A stretch of DNA of 64,000 bases. It comes from Iamia sp. SCSIO 61187 (GTDB lineage: Bacteria > Actinomycetota > Acidimicrobiia > Acidimicrobiales > Iamiaceae). A program made the translations under genes and the position numbers. This document shows positions 24,576 through 32,931 of this stretch, piece after piece. Below the pieces are notes generated by a model. It did no database searches. It was not told the DNA's origin and was given only the letters and a program-made list of their open reading frames with translations. The stretch spans positions 5,074,144 to 5,138,143 of the forward strand of contig NZ_CP050948.1 of the NCBI RefSeq assembly GCF_019443745.1. The letters are read 5' to 3'. Every line of letters starts with the position of its first letter. The first letter of the stretch is position 1.

Positions 24576-25232
24576 TCAGTCCGCGGCCGTCCGCGGCGAG
24601 CAGGCGCCGCCCACCTCGAGGCGGGCGTCGGAGCCCTCGGCGAGGCCCAGGGGGGCGAGGCCGCCCTGCTCGACCTCGAGGGCCATCCGGTAGGGCCCCT
24701 CGGCCGGGTAGGACGGGCAGGCGTCCTCGGCCGGCGGGCAGGGGTCCATGTCGGCGGTGCTGACCACGGCGCCGTCGGCGTCGAGGTAGGCGATCGACAG
24801 CGGGAGGAGGGTGTCCTCCATCCAGAACCCGCCCTCGGCCTCGTCGTCGAACCGGAAGAGCATCCCGTCGTAGCCGCCGAGGTCGGTGACCTCCATCAGG
24901 CCGCGCTGGCGCTGGGCCGGGGTGTCGGCCACCAGCACGCACAGCACGACGGGCTCGCCGTCGGGACCGTCGACGATGCGGACCTCGACCTCCCCGAACC
25001 CGGGGATCTGGGTGCGGCCCTCGGCGAAGGGCCCCTCGACCGGCGGGAGCGTCGCGTCGGCGGGGGCGGGGCCCGAGGTCGACAGCGGGGTGGTGCCGGA
25101 GTCGTCCCGCTCGGTCGTCGTCGACGGCGTGTCGTCGGCGGCGGACCCGTCGCCGCCGCACGCTCCGAGCAGGATGGACACGACGAGCACGGCCAGCAGC
25201 CCGCCCCTCCGTCGCCGCCGCCGGTGGATCAC
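24576..25232 (-). CDS. DUF192-family lipoprotein
   Basis: A 218-residue secreted protein. It starts VIHRRRRRRGG, followed by a hydrophobic stretch and the lipobox LLGAC near residue 25, so it is a lipoprotein. A Thr/Ser-rich linker is followed by a DUF192 domain: RQRGLMEV, GMLFRFDDEAEGGFWMEDTLLPLSIAYLDADG and the terminal GLAPLGL segment. DUF192 proteins are small extracytoplasmic proteins of unknown function with a conserved basic/aromatic face. The start is GTG 25232. It is a single gene; the tandem hairpins behind panB lie between the two. Confidence 0.85.
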   Translation of the reverse strand: MIHRRRRRRGGLLAVLVVSILLGACGGDGSAADDTPSTTTERDDSGTTPLSTSGPAPADATLPPVEGPFAEGRTQIPGFGEVEVRIVDGPDGEPVVLCVLVADTPAQRQRGLMEVTDLGGYDGMLFRFDDEAEGGFWMEDTLLPLSIAYLDADGAVVSTADMDPCPPAEDACPSYPAEGPYRMALEVEQGGLAPLGLAEGSDARLEVGGACSPRTAAD

Positions 25233-25274
25233 CGGCCCATCATGCCCGGCCCGGCCCCGAGGCGGCCCTCGGTC

Positions 25275-25345
25275 GACCGGTTCTGTCGCGCTCAGGCGTC
25301 ATCGGTGAGCGCCTGCCGCGACAGAACGGCGCCGACCCGCCGGCC
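25275..25345. repeat. 71-bp tandem hairpin repeat, unit 1
   Basis: The unit contains the inverted repeat GTTCTGTCGCG (25280-25290) and CGCGACAGAAC (25317-25327), with an inner stem CAGGCG/CGCCTG. It is followed directly by a second, nearly identical unit. Because it stands after panB and before the DUF192 gene, it may also terminate panB transcription. Confidence 0.8.
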
Positions 25346-25416
25346 GACCGGTTCTGTCGCGCTCAGGCGTCGTGGGTGAGCGCTGGCCGCGACAGAACGG
25401 GACCGACCCGCCGGCC
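25346..25416. repeat. 71-bp tandem hairpin repeat, unit 2
   Basis: Second copy, with the same 11-base outer arms and the same trailing GACCGACCCGCCGGCC-type segment. It differs from unit 1 mainly in the loop and around the inner stem. It begins 38 bases past the panB stop codon. Confidence 0.8.
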
Positions 25417-25453
25417 GAGCCGTTCGCCAGACGTCCAGGTCTGCGTCCTGGGC

Positions 25454-26335
<882 letters not shown>

Positions 26336-26459
26336 GGGGCGTCTCCTCGGTTCCGTCCAGCGCCTGGTGGCTGCCAGCGGTCGGTCGAGAGCGTATCGAC
26401 CACCCGGGACAACACGCCACCCGTGCCGCCGTGTTCCCGACCGGACCGTCGAACCCCGT

Positions 26460-26465
26460 TAGCGT
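26460..26465 (+). promoter_or_regulatory. Leaderless -10 box (TAGCGT) of small zinc-finger gene
   Basis: TAGCGT ends eight bases before ATG 26474. Confidence 0.45.
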
Positions 26466-26473
26466 CGGGTCCG

Positions 26474-26662
26474 ATGGAACGTGGCTCCTGCGACTCCTGC
26501 GGCGAGGTCGACTGCGACGACCTGCTCGCCCTCCACCGCCTCTACGTCACCCCGGAGGCGTGGGACACCGACGGCTCGGTCACCCGGGTCGACGAGGTCG
26601 AGCGCTGGTGCGCGGCCTGCCGGGCCAACTACCCGCACGAGCCGGCCGGCGCCGCCTCCTAG
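26474..26662 (+). CDS. Small CxxC-type conserved actinobacterial protein
   Basis: A 62-residue protein with two Cys pairs, CDSCGEVDCDD near the N-terminus and CAACRANYPHE near the C-terminus, likely binding one zinc ion. The segment LHRLYVTPEAWDTDG followed by an ERWC motif resembles small actinobacterial proteins of unknown function. It overlaps the convergent penicillin-binding-protein gene by four bases. No function is proposed. Confidence 0.6.
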   Translation: MERGSCDSCGEVDCDDLLALHRLYVTPEAWDTDGSVTRVDEVERWCAACRANYPHEPAGAAS

Positions 26663-28872
26663 CCGTCGGGCGCGGCCAGGTCGCCGTCGCCCCCGGCGCC
26701 CTCGGGCACGACCGGGTCGGTCGGCACGACCGGCTCGGTGGGCTCCACCTCGGCCGGCGCCGTGTCGGTGACCTCGGGCTCGGTGCTCGGCACCGTCCCC
26801 GTGCCCCCACCCGTGCCGCCGGTGCCGCCCCCGGTCGACCCCGAGCCGGACCCCGACGCGGGCACGTAGGACTCCTGCAGCTCGACGTCCCACGGCCAGC
26901 CGAACTCGAGGTCGGCGGGCTCGGGGAACTCGGCGACGGGGGTGTCGGCGGTGGCCAGCTCCATGAAGCGCCGCCAGATCCGGGCCGGGAACGTGCTCCC
27001 GGACACGGTCTCGCCGCGCAGCTGCTCCATGGGCCGGTTGCCCTCCGGGTAGCCCATCCAGAAGGCGGCCGTGAGCGTCGGCGTGTAGCCCACGAACCAG
27101 GCGTCGCGGTTGTCCTGGGTGGTGCCGGTCTTGCCCGCCGCGGGTCGGCCGAAGTCGGCGTCCTCGCCGGTGCCGTGGTCGATCACCTGCTGGAGGGCGT
27201 GGGTGACCCGGGACGCCTGGTCGACGTCGAGGACCTGGGTGCGCTGGGCGCCGAACTCCTCGATGACGTTGCCCTGGGCGTCCTCGACCCGGGTGATGAC
27301 CCGGGGGTCGATGCGGGTGCCCTGGTTGGCGAAGGTGGAGTAGGAGGCGGCCATGTCGAGCACCGAGACGTCGCCGGCCCCCAGCACGAGGGACGGGAAG
27401 GGTTCGGGGAACTCGGCGGTGACGCCCAGGTCGTGGGCCATGTCGATCACCGCCTGGGGTCCCAGCTCGATCATCATCTCGGCGTAGGCCGTGTTGGCCG
27501 AGCGGGCGGTGGCCTCGGTCAGGGTGGTCACGCCACCGCAGCAGCCGCCGCCCACCAGCCAATCGGCCCCGCCGTTCGCACCGGGGAACACCGCGCTCGA
27601 GGGCGAGTGGATGAGCGACTCGACCGAGTAGCCCTGCCGCATGGCCTCGGCCAGGGCGAAGGCCTTGAACGTCGACCCCGCCTGGCGACCGCTGCCGCCG
27701 CCCTCGGTCCCGACGGCGAGGTTGACCTTCTGGGTGGCGAAGTCGGTGCCGCCGACCATGGCCCGGACCTGGCCGGCGTCGTCGATGGCCACGAGCGACC
27801 CCACCGGGTCGCCGGGCTGGTTCAGCGTCTCGGTCACCGCCGTGAGGGCGTGGCCCTGCATGGTGCGGTCGAGGGTCGTGTACACCCGCAGACCACCGCC
27901 GAAGACGGTGTCGTCGCCGTAGCGCTCGGCCAGCTGGGCCCGGACGTACTCGATGAAGTAGTCGCCCTGCACCTGCGACACGAGGGGGTCGACCTCGACG
28001 CTGTTGGACGCCTCGTAGGGGATCACCCCGCCGAAGAGGTTCATCTCGACGGCGTCGGCCTCGTCGCGCTCGTCCCGGGTGATCTTGTCCTCCTCGAGCA
28101 TGGCGTCGAGGACGGTGCGGCGGCGGCGCTTGGCCTCCTCCGGGTCGGTGTAGGGCTCGGCCCGGTGCGGGGAGCGGATGAGCCCGGCCAGCAGGGCGGC
28201 GTCGGCCAGGACGAGGTCGCCCACGTCCTTGTTGAAGTACACCTGGCTGGCGGCCTGGACGCCGTAGGCGCCGCGGCCGAAGTAGATGGTGTTCAGGTAG
28301 TTCTCGAGGATCTGCTCCTTGGAGATCTCCTGCTCCAGCTTGATCGCCATGACGGCCTCGCGGATCTTCCGCGTGAGGGTCCGCTCGTCGGTCAGGTAGA
28401 CGTTCTTGACGTACTGCTGGGTGATGGTCGAGCCGCCCTGGCGCGACGCCGAGTTGCCCATGATGTCGGTGTAGGCGGCCCGGGCGATGCCGAGCGGGTC
28501 CACGCCGCCGTGCTCGAAGAAGTCCCTGTCCTCGGCGGCCACGACGGCGTCGATGAGCACGTCGGGCATCTGCTCGAGCCGCACGTTGACCCGGTCCTCC
28601 TCGCCGTGGAGGGTGGCGGCGGCGTTGTCCTCGTCGCACTGCCCGGGCAGCACCTCGGAGGTGCAGATGAAGGTCGTCTGGGCCTCGACCGGCGGCTCGG
28701 TGGGCAGCTCGACCCGGGACACGACGAAGCCGGCGCCGGTGACGGCGACGATGGCCATCAGGGTGGCCAGGTAGAACAGCCGGCGCCACCGCCAGAAGAT
28801 GTTGCGCCGCCTGACCTCGCCCGAGCGCGTCGTCTTCAGGTTGTGGGCCGGGATGGGTCGGTTGCGGAGCAT
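26659..28872 (-). CDS. Class A penicillin-binding protein (transglycosylase/transpeptidase)
   Basis: A 737-residue bifunctional cell-wall synthase. After a basic cytoplasmic start and one TM helix (about residues 29-52) comes a GT51 transglycosylase with the catalytic Glu in VVAAEDRDFFEHGGVDP and GGSTITQQYVKN. The transpeptidase domain has the SxxK motif in GSTFKAF, SxN in SANTAYAE and KTG in AGKTGTTQDNRDAWFVGYTP. The C-terminus is a low-complexity Ser/Gly/Thr then Glu/Pro/Val-rich tail. It polymerises and cross-links peptidoglycan. ATG 28872 is preceded by a weak GGAG. Homologous to actinobacterial PonA1/PbpA-like proteins. Confidence 0.93.
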   Translation of the reverse strand: MLRNRPIPAHNLKTTRSGEVRRRNIFWRWRRLFYLATLMAIVAVTGAGFVVSRVELPTEPPVEAQTTFICTSEVLPGQCDEDNAAATLHGEEDRVNVRLEQMPDVLIDAVVAAEDRDFFEHGGVDPLGIARAAYTDIMGNSASRQGGSTITQQYVKNVYLTDERTLTRKIREAVMAIKLEQEISKEQILENYLNTIYFGRGAYGVQAASQVYFNKDVGDLVLADAALLAGLIRSPHRAEPYTDPEEAKRRRRTVLDAMLEEDKITRDERDEADAVEMNLFGGVIPYEASNSVEVDPLVSQVQGDYFIEYVRAQLAERYGDDTVFGGGLRVYTTLDRTMQGHALTAVTETLNQPGDPVGSLVAIDDAGQVRAMVGGTDFATQKVNLAVGTEGGGSGRQAGSTFKAFALAEAMRQGYSVESLIHSPSSAVFPGANGGADWLVGGGCCGGVTTLTEATARSANTAYAEMMIELGPQAVIDMAHDLGVTAEFPEPFPSLVLGAGDVSVLDMAASYSTFANQGTRIDPRVITRVEDAQGNVIEEFGAQRTQVLDVDQASRVTHALQQVIDHGTGEDADFGRPAAGKTGTTQDNRDAWFVGYTPTLTAAFWMGYPEGNRPMEQLRGETVSGSTFPARIWRRFMELATADTPVAEFPEPADLEFGWPWDVELQESYVPASGSGSGSTGGGTGGTGGGTGTVPSTEPEVTDTAPAEVEPTEPVVPTDPVVPEGAGGDGDLAAPDG

Positions 28873-28977
28873 GAGGAGGGGCGGCGCGCCGACGCGAGGG
28901 GGCGGGCACGGCCGGCGGGAGAGCCTACCGGGGTCCCTCCGGCGGAGTCCCGTCGCGGCGCCGGTCCGCGGGGCGGC

Positions 28978-29394
28978 TCAGGGGGCGGCGCGGCGGGCGG
29001 CGTCGCCCCGGCCGAGGACCCACGTCCGGGCCAGGTGGTTCCACCCGCACCCGGGGCAGACCTCCACCACGTAGCAGGTGAAGGTCCCGGACCGGCGGGC
29101 GAGGGCCTGCAGCTCGGACCGCTTGGTGATGCACCGCCCGAACGCCGGGAGGCGGGGCCCGAACACGTAGCTGACGAGGTGGAGCTTCTCCTCCTCGCAG
29201 ATCGGGCAGTCGACCTGGGTGGCGTCGCCGACCTCGCGCGCGGCGCGCATCAGCTCGGGGTGGGCGTCGCAGATGTCGGTGCGGGCCAGGCGGCCGCGAC
29301 GGTGCTCGGCGATCAGGTGGCGGCGGGCCAGGCGGTAGTCGATCTGGCCACCGCCCGATCCCGACCCGCGCATCTCGTCGGGGCGGAAGGGCAC
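28978..29394 (-). CDS. DUF5318-family protein
   Basis: A 138-residue protein matching the DUF5318 family of actinobacteria. It contains a CPICEEE pair and a CPGCGW pair (about residues 64-67 and 121-124), a probable zinc ribbon. It is found next to the class A PBP in many actinobacteria, as here (105 bases downstream), which suggests but does not prove a wall-related role. GTG 29394 is six bases after TAGCCT, so leaderless. Confidence 0.8.
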   Translation of the reverse strand: MPFRPDEMRGSGSGGGQIDYRLARRHLIAEHRRGRLARTDICDAHPELMRAAREVGDATQVDCPICEEEKLHLVSYVFGPRLPAFGRCITKRSELQALARRSGTFTCYVVEVCPGCGWNHLARTWVLGRGDAARRAAP

Positions 29395-29400
29395 CCGACG

Positions 29401-29406
29401 AGGCTA
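29401..29406 (-). promoter_or_regulatory. Leaderless -10 box (TAGCCT) of DUF5318 gene
   Basis: TAGCCT on the minus strand ends six bases before GTG 29394. It could also drive the downstream penicillin-binding protein. Confidence 0.5.
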
Positions 29407-29532
29407 CCGAAGGGCACCGGGCCCGCGACGCCGGTGACGACGCCGACCGGACGGGACCGCCGGCGGCGCGGTCGCCGCTCCGGGGTCGGGGTCATCCGCG
29501 GCGGCCGGGGTCGGTCGGGCGAGACTCGGAGC

Positions 29533-30294
29533 ATGACCGACGCCCCCCCTGGCCGCGCCTGGTCGCGCCCGACCGCGGCCGGCCCCGACGGCCAGACGCT
29601 CCCCACCGACGTGGCCACCTACGGCCCCGGCCTCCCCACGGAGGCCGAGCTCCGCCTCCTCGGCTCCCTCGAGGGCAAGCGGGTCCTCGACCTCGGGTGC
29701 GGGGCCGGCCACGCCGCCGTCGCCTTCGCCCGGGCCGGGGCCAAGGTCATCGCCGTCGACCCCTCGGCCGACCAGCTCGACATGGCCCGCGACGCCGCCG
29801 ACCGGGCCGGGGTGAAGGTCGAGCTGGTGCAGGCCGGCCCGGCCGAGCTGGCCTTCGTGCGCGGCGACGGCATCGACCTGGCCTGGTCGGCCTACGCCCT
29901 GGCCGAGGCGCCGGACCTGGACCGGGTGTTCCGCCAGGTGCACCGGGTGCTCCGCCACGAGGCCCCGATCGTCTTCGCCCTTCCGCACCCGGCGTTCACC
30001 ATGTTCGTGGCCGGGCGCCAGAGCCTGGAGGGATCGACGGGGTCGCCGCCGGTGCCCCGGCGGACCTACCACGACGCCACGCCGTACACCGTCGACCGGG
30101 GGGGCGACCGGGTCACCGACACGCCCCGCACCATCTCGACCCTGTTCACCTCGCTCACCCGCATCGGGTTCCGGGTCGACCACCTGCTCGAGCCGCCGGC
30201 GCAGCGCGACCAGGTCCCCGCAGGGGCGTGGGTCGAGGCCATGGCCTGGGTGCCGCCGACGCTCGTCCTGCGGGCCCGCAAGCAGGGCATCTGA
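29533..30294 (+). CDS. Class I SAM-dependent methyltransferase
   Basis: A 253-residue Rossmann-fold methyltransferase. Motif I is VLDLGCGAGHAAVAFA (about residues 50-65), motif II is VIAVDPSADQL, and a motif-III-like segment LAWSAYALAEAPDLDRVF follows. Such proteins methylate small molecules (UbiE/MenG-like arrangement), but the substrate here cannot be assigned. The ATG at 29533 lies eight bases after GAGACTCGGAGC, a weak ribosome-binding site. The small coiled-coil gene at 30339 follows in the same direction and may be in an operon with it. Confidence 0.85.
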   Translation: MTDAPPGRAWSRPTAAGPDGQTLPTDVATYGPGLPTEAELRLLGSLEGKRVLDLGCGAGHAAVAFARAGAKVIAVDPSADQLDMARDAADRAGVKVELVQAGPAELAFVRGDGIDLAWSAYALAEAPDLDRVFRQVHRVLRHEAPIVFALPHPAFTMFVAGRQSLEGSTGSPPVPRRTYHDATPYTVDRGGDRVTDTPRTISTLFTSLTRIGFRVDHLLEPPAQRDQVPAGAWVEAMAWVPPTLVLRARKQGI

Positions 30295-30338
30295 CGGCAT
30301 CCGCGGCGGCAGTCCCCGTCACGGGGGAGACTGGGGCC

Positions 30339-30650
30339 GTGGCCGAGCCGGTCGGTGACGACGAGACCTTCAGCCGCGGCATCGAGCAGGCCCGTGCCGC
30401 CCTGGGCCGACCGGCGCCCACCCGCCGCCGGCCCCGGCCCCGCGCCGTCCCCGAGCCCGACGCCGCCCCCCCGGCCCGGCGGGCGCGCCCCCGGGCGGTG
30501 CCCGAGCCCGGGCCGGTCCCCGAGGTCCCCGAGGCGACCGACGACGACGAGCGCGACGCCCGCATCGCCGAGCTCGAGGCCGAGAACGCCCGCCTGCGCG
30601 CCGCCCTCGCCCGCATCGCCGAAGAGACCGGCCAGGCCCTGGAGGATTGA
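30339..30650 (+). CDS. Small coiled-coil protein, function unknown
   Basis: A 103-residue protein read from GTG 30339. The N-terminal half is a low-complexity Pro/Arg region, and the last 30 residues (RIAELEAENARLRAALARI) form a clear coiled coil with heptad leucines. No domain was recognised. Low complexity means that its gene status rests on the ordered coiled coil and consistent codon bias. Confidence 0.5.
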   Translation: MAEPVGDDETFSRGIEQARAALGRPAPTRRRPRPRAVPEPDAAPPARRARPRAVPEPGPVPEVPEATDDDERDARIAELEAENARLRAALARIAEETGQALED

Positions 30651-30717
30651 TCCGACCGGCGCCAGGCAGGTTCGCTGAGCCGAGCGAGGACTCGCACGAG
30701 AGGCGGGCGTCGGCGCG

Positions 30718-31098
30718 TCAGCGCACGTCCTCGACGAGAGCTGCAAGGCGGGGTGCAATGTCGGCGATCTCGCGGAGCTCGCCCCGGGCGACGGCGATCA
30801 CCAGGTTGTAGGCCTCGTCGTTCGTCCCGACCATTCGGTGGCCGTTGACGGCGTAGAAGACGCTGGTGGCGGCCAGGCCGAGCCGCTTGTTGCCATCGAC
30901 CAAGGCGTGGTTCTGCACGATCGAGTGGAGGAGGGCGGCCGCCTTCTCGTGGATGCTGGGGTAGGCGTCCTCACCGAACACGGTCGCCTGCGGCCGAGCG
31001 ACGGCAGACTCGATGAGACCGAGGTCTCGCACCGGCACCTCCCCGCCCAGGACCCGGGACGCTATGTGCAAGACCTCCTCGATGGTGAGGTGGATCAC
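30718..31098 (-). CDS. Doc-type (Fic-fold) toxin
   Basis: A 126-residue death-on-curing toxin. The Fic-type active motif HALVDGNKR is at residues 64-72, and the typical TVFGEDAYPSIHEKAAALLHSI precedes it. Doc of phage P1 phosphorylates EF-Tu and stops translation; members of this fold usually AMPylate or phosphorylate. Its ATG overlaps the stop of the ribbon-helix-helix antitoxin by ATGA, the standard TA arrangement with the antitoxin first. Confidence 0.88.
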   Translation of the reverse strand: MIHLTIEEVLHIASRVLGGEVPVRDLGLIESAVARPQATVFGEDAYPSIHEKAAALLHSIVQNHALVDGNKRLGLAATSVFYAVNGHRMVGTNDEAYNLVIAVARGELREIADIAPRLAALVEDVR

Positions 31099-31298
31099 CG
31101 ACCCAAGCGCTCCAAGGCATCGGCGTACCGCTCGAGGGTGTCGTCGATGGCGGCGTCGATCAGGTCGCCACGGGATCGTCGCGCGATGTGCTCCCGGATC
31201 GCCTCGCGCGCGAAGTCCTGCATGGATCGCTGCTCGCGCTCGGCCTGGCGGCGCAGGGCCGCGGTCTCGTCGTCGGTCAGGCGCAGGGTCATGGCCAT
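31095..31298 (-). CDS. Ribbon-helix-helix antitoxin
   Basis: A 67-residue protein with an N-terminal ribbon-helix-helix DNA-binding domain (MTLRLTDDETAALRRQAEREQRSMQDFAREAI, about residues 3-35) and a charged C-terminal tail (RGDLIDAAIDDTLERYADALERL) that presumably neutralises the Doc toxin. Usually Doc is paired with a Phd antitoxin, whereas this pair uses the CopG/RHH type. ATG 31298 gives 67 residues; the second ATG (31292) is possible. The repeated TACCGCC upstream may be its operator. Confidence 0.8.
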   Translation of the reverse strand: MAMTLRLTDDETAALRRQAEREQRSMQDFAREAIREHIARRSRGDLIDAAIDDTLERYADALERLGR

Positions 31299-31308
31299 GC
31301 CGAGATGG

Positions 31309-31327
31309 TACCGCCGGTGATACCGCC
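31309..31327. promoter_or_regulatory. Possible operator of the RHH/Doc pair
   Basis: TACCGCC occurs twice as a direct repeat, 12 bases apart (31309-31315 and 31321-31327), eleven bases upstream of the antitoxin start. Ribbon-helix-helix dimers often bind such repeats to autoregulate their operon. Confidence 0.4.
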
Positions 31328-31339
31328 GATGCCTGTCGG

Positions 31340-32896
31340 TTACAGGGTCGGCGGGAGCATGGCCTCGACGAGGGCGGGGCCGGGGATGGCCAGGGCCCGC
31401 TCGAGGGCGGCGGTGAAGCCCTCGGCGTCGGTGGCCCGCTCGGCGGGGACGCCCAGGCCCTGGGCCACGGCGCAGAAGTCGGTGGTCGGGTTGGTGAGGT
31501 CGAGCATCGACAGGGCGGCCGGGCCCGGGTCGGTGGCGCCGACCCGCTGGAGCTCCATGTTCAAGATGGCGTAGCTCTGGTTGTTGAGCAGGATCGTGGT
31601 GACGTCGAGGCCCTCGCGGGCCTGGGTCCACAACGCCTGGATCGTGTACAGCGCCGAGCCGTCGGCCTGGAGGTTGATCACCTTGCGGTCGCCGGCGGCC
31701 ACCGCCGCGCCGGTGGCGACGGGCATGCCCTGGCCGATCGAGCCCCCGGTGAGGGTCAGCCAGTCGTGGCGGGGGCAGCCGGCCGTGGCCCCCGCCACGA
31801 ACAGGCCGGCGGTGTTGCCCTCGTCGGAGACGATGGCGCCCTCGGGCAGCAGGTGGCCCAGGGCCTCGGACATGGTCTGGGCGGTGAGCTCGCCGGTCGG
31901 GGCGTCGGGGCGGACGGCAGCCTGGCGCTCGACCTCGGCGGGGGCGCCGAGGGCGTCGGCCAGGGCGACGAGGGCGGCCACGGGGTCGACGCCGCCCTCG
32001 TCGATGTGGTGGACCTGGCAGCCGTCGGGCACCAGGACGCTGGCCTTGCCGGGGTAGGCGAAGAACGACACCGGCTCCTTGGTGTCCACCACCACCAGGT
32101 GGCGGAGCCCGGCCAGCTGCATCTCGGCGAACTCGGCCAAGTAGCCCAGCCGGTCGATCGGTGGCAGGCCGGCGCCACGGGCCAGCCGGGCCGGGAACGT
32201 CTCGCACAGCAGCTTGGCGCCGCTGCCCGCTGCGGCCCGGGCCGCGGCCACCAGCCCGGCCTCGTCGCTGACCACCCGGCCGCCGACGAGGAACCCGGCG
32301 GGCTGGCCGTCCCGGAGGGCGGCGGCGACGGCCTCGATGCGGTGGGGCAGGGGCGCGCCGGCGGCCGCGGGGGCGGTGGGCTCGGCCGGCCCTCGGGCCT
32401 CGGACCAGGACACGTCGGCGGGGAGGATCAGGGTGGCCACCTGGCCCCGGCCCTCCCGGCTGGCGGTGACGGCGTCGGCGGCGTCGGCGGCCACGCTCTC
32501 GCTGCCGGTCGAGGTGCGGACCCACCCCGACACGGCCCGGGCGACGGCCTCGATGTCGCTCTCCAGCGGAGCGTCGAGCTGCTTGTGGGGCAAGGCGTGG
32601 TCGCCGACGATGTTGACGATCGGCGTGTGGGCCCGACGGGCGTTGTGGAGGTTGGCCCAGCCGTTGGCCAGGCCCGGTCCGAGGTGGAGCAGGGTGGCGG
32701 CGGGCTTGCCCGCGACCCGGGCGTAGCCGTCGGCCGCGCCGGTGACCACGCCCTCGAACAGGCCGAGGATGCCGCGCATCTCGGGGACGTCGTCGAGGGC
32801 GGCGACGAAGTGCATCTCCGACGTCCCCGGGTTGGTGAAGCAGACGTCGACGCCGCAGCTCACGAGCGTGCGGATGAGGGCCTGGGCTCCGTTCAC
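31340..32896 (-). CDS. ThDP-dependent enzyme, acetolactate-synthase/benzoylformate-decarboxylase-like
   Basis: A 518-residue enzyme with the three thiamine-diphosphate domains: N-terminal pyrimidine-binding domain with the catalytic Glu in LFEGVVTGAADGYARV; central domain; C-terminal domain with the ThDP-binding DGSALYTIQALWTQAREGLDVTTILLNN. It resembles proteins labelled acetolactate synthase large subunit, but no regulatory subunit (ilvN) is next door, and ilvC is absent too, so branched-chain synthesis is not supported. Substrate probably a 2-oxo acid. It directly precedes, 35 bases away, a GlcD-type oxidase that could make 2-oxo acids. Confidence 0.75.
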   Translation of the reverse strand: MNGAQALIRTLVSCGVDVCFTNPGTSEMHFVAALDDVPEMRGILGLFEGVVTGAADGYARVAGKPAATLLHLGPGLANGWANLHNARRAHTPIVNIVGDHALPHKQLDAPLESDIEAVARAVSGWVRTSTGSESVAADAADAVTASREGRGQVATLILPADVSWSEARGPAEPTAPAAAGAPLPHRIEAVAAALRDGQPAGFLVGGRVVSDEAGLVAAARAAAGSGAKLLCETFPARLARGAGLPPIDRLGYLAEFAEMQLAGLRHLVVVDTKEPVSFFAYPGKASVLVPDGCQVHHIDEGGVDPVAALVALADALGAPAEVERQAAVRPDAPTGELTAQTMSEALGHLLPEGAIVSDEGNTAGLFVAGATAGCPRHDWLTLTGGSIGQGMPVATGAAVAAGDRKVINLQADGSALYTIQALWTQAREGLDVTTILLNNQSYAILNMELQRVGATDPGPAALSMLDLTNPTTDFCAVAQGLGVPAERATDAEGFTAALERALAIPGPALVEAMLPPTL

Positions 32897-32931
32897 CGGA
32901 GTCCTCCTTGGGTGGTGTGGGGGTCCGGCAC

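Noticed and set aside
26431..29533. A very long plus-strand open frame upstream of and including the methyltransferase
   Set aside because: The frame is open only because of the high GC content. The opposite strand holds clear penicillin-binding protein and DUF5318 genes with intact motifs. Only the last 253 residues, from ATG 29533, are a real protein.
31340..32896. Calling the ThDP enzyme ilvB
   Set aside because: There is no ilvN or ilvC next to it and the neighbour is a GlcD-type oxidase, so branched-chain amino-acid synthesis is not supported.
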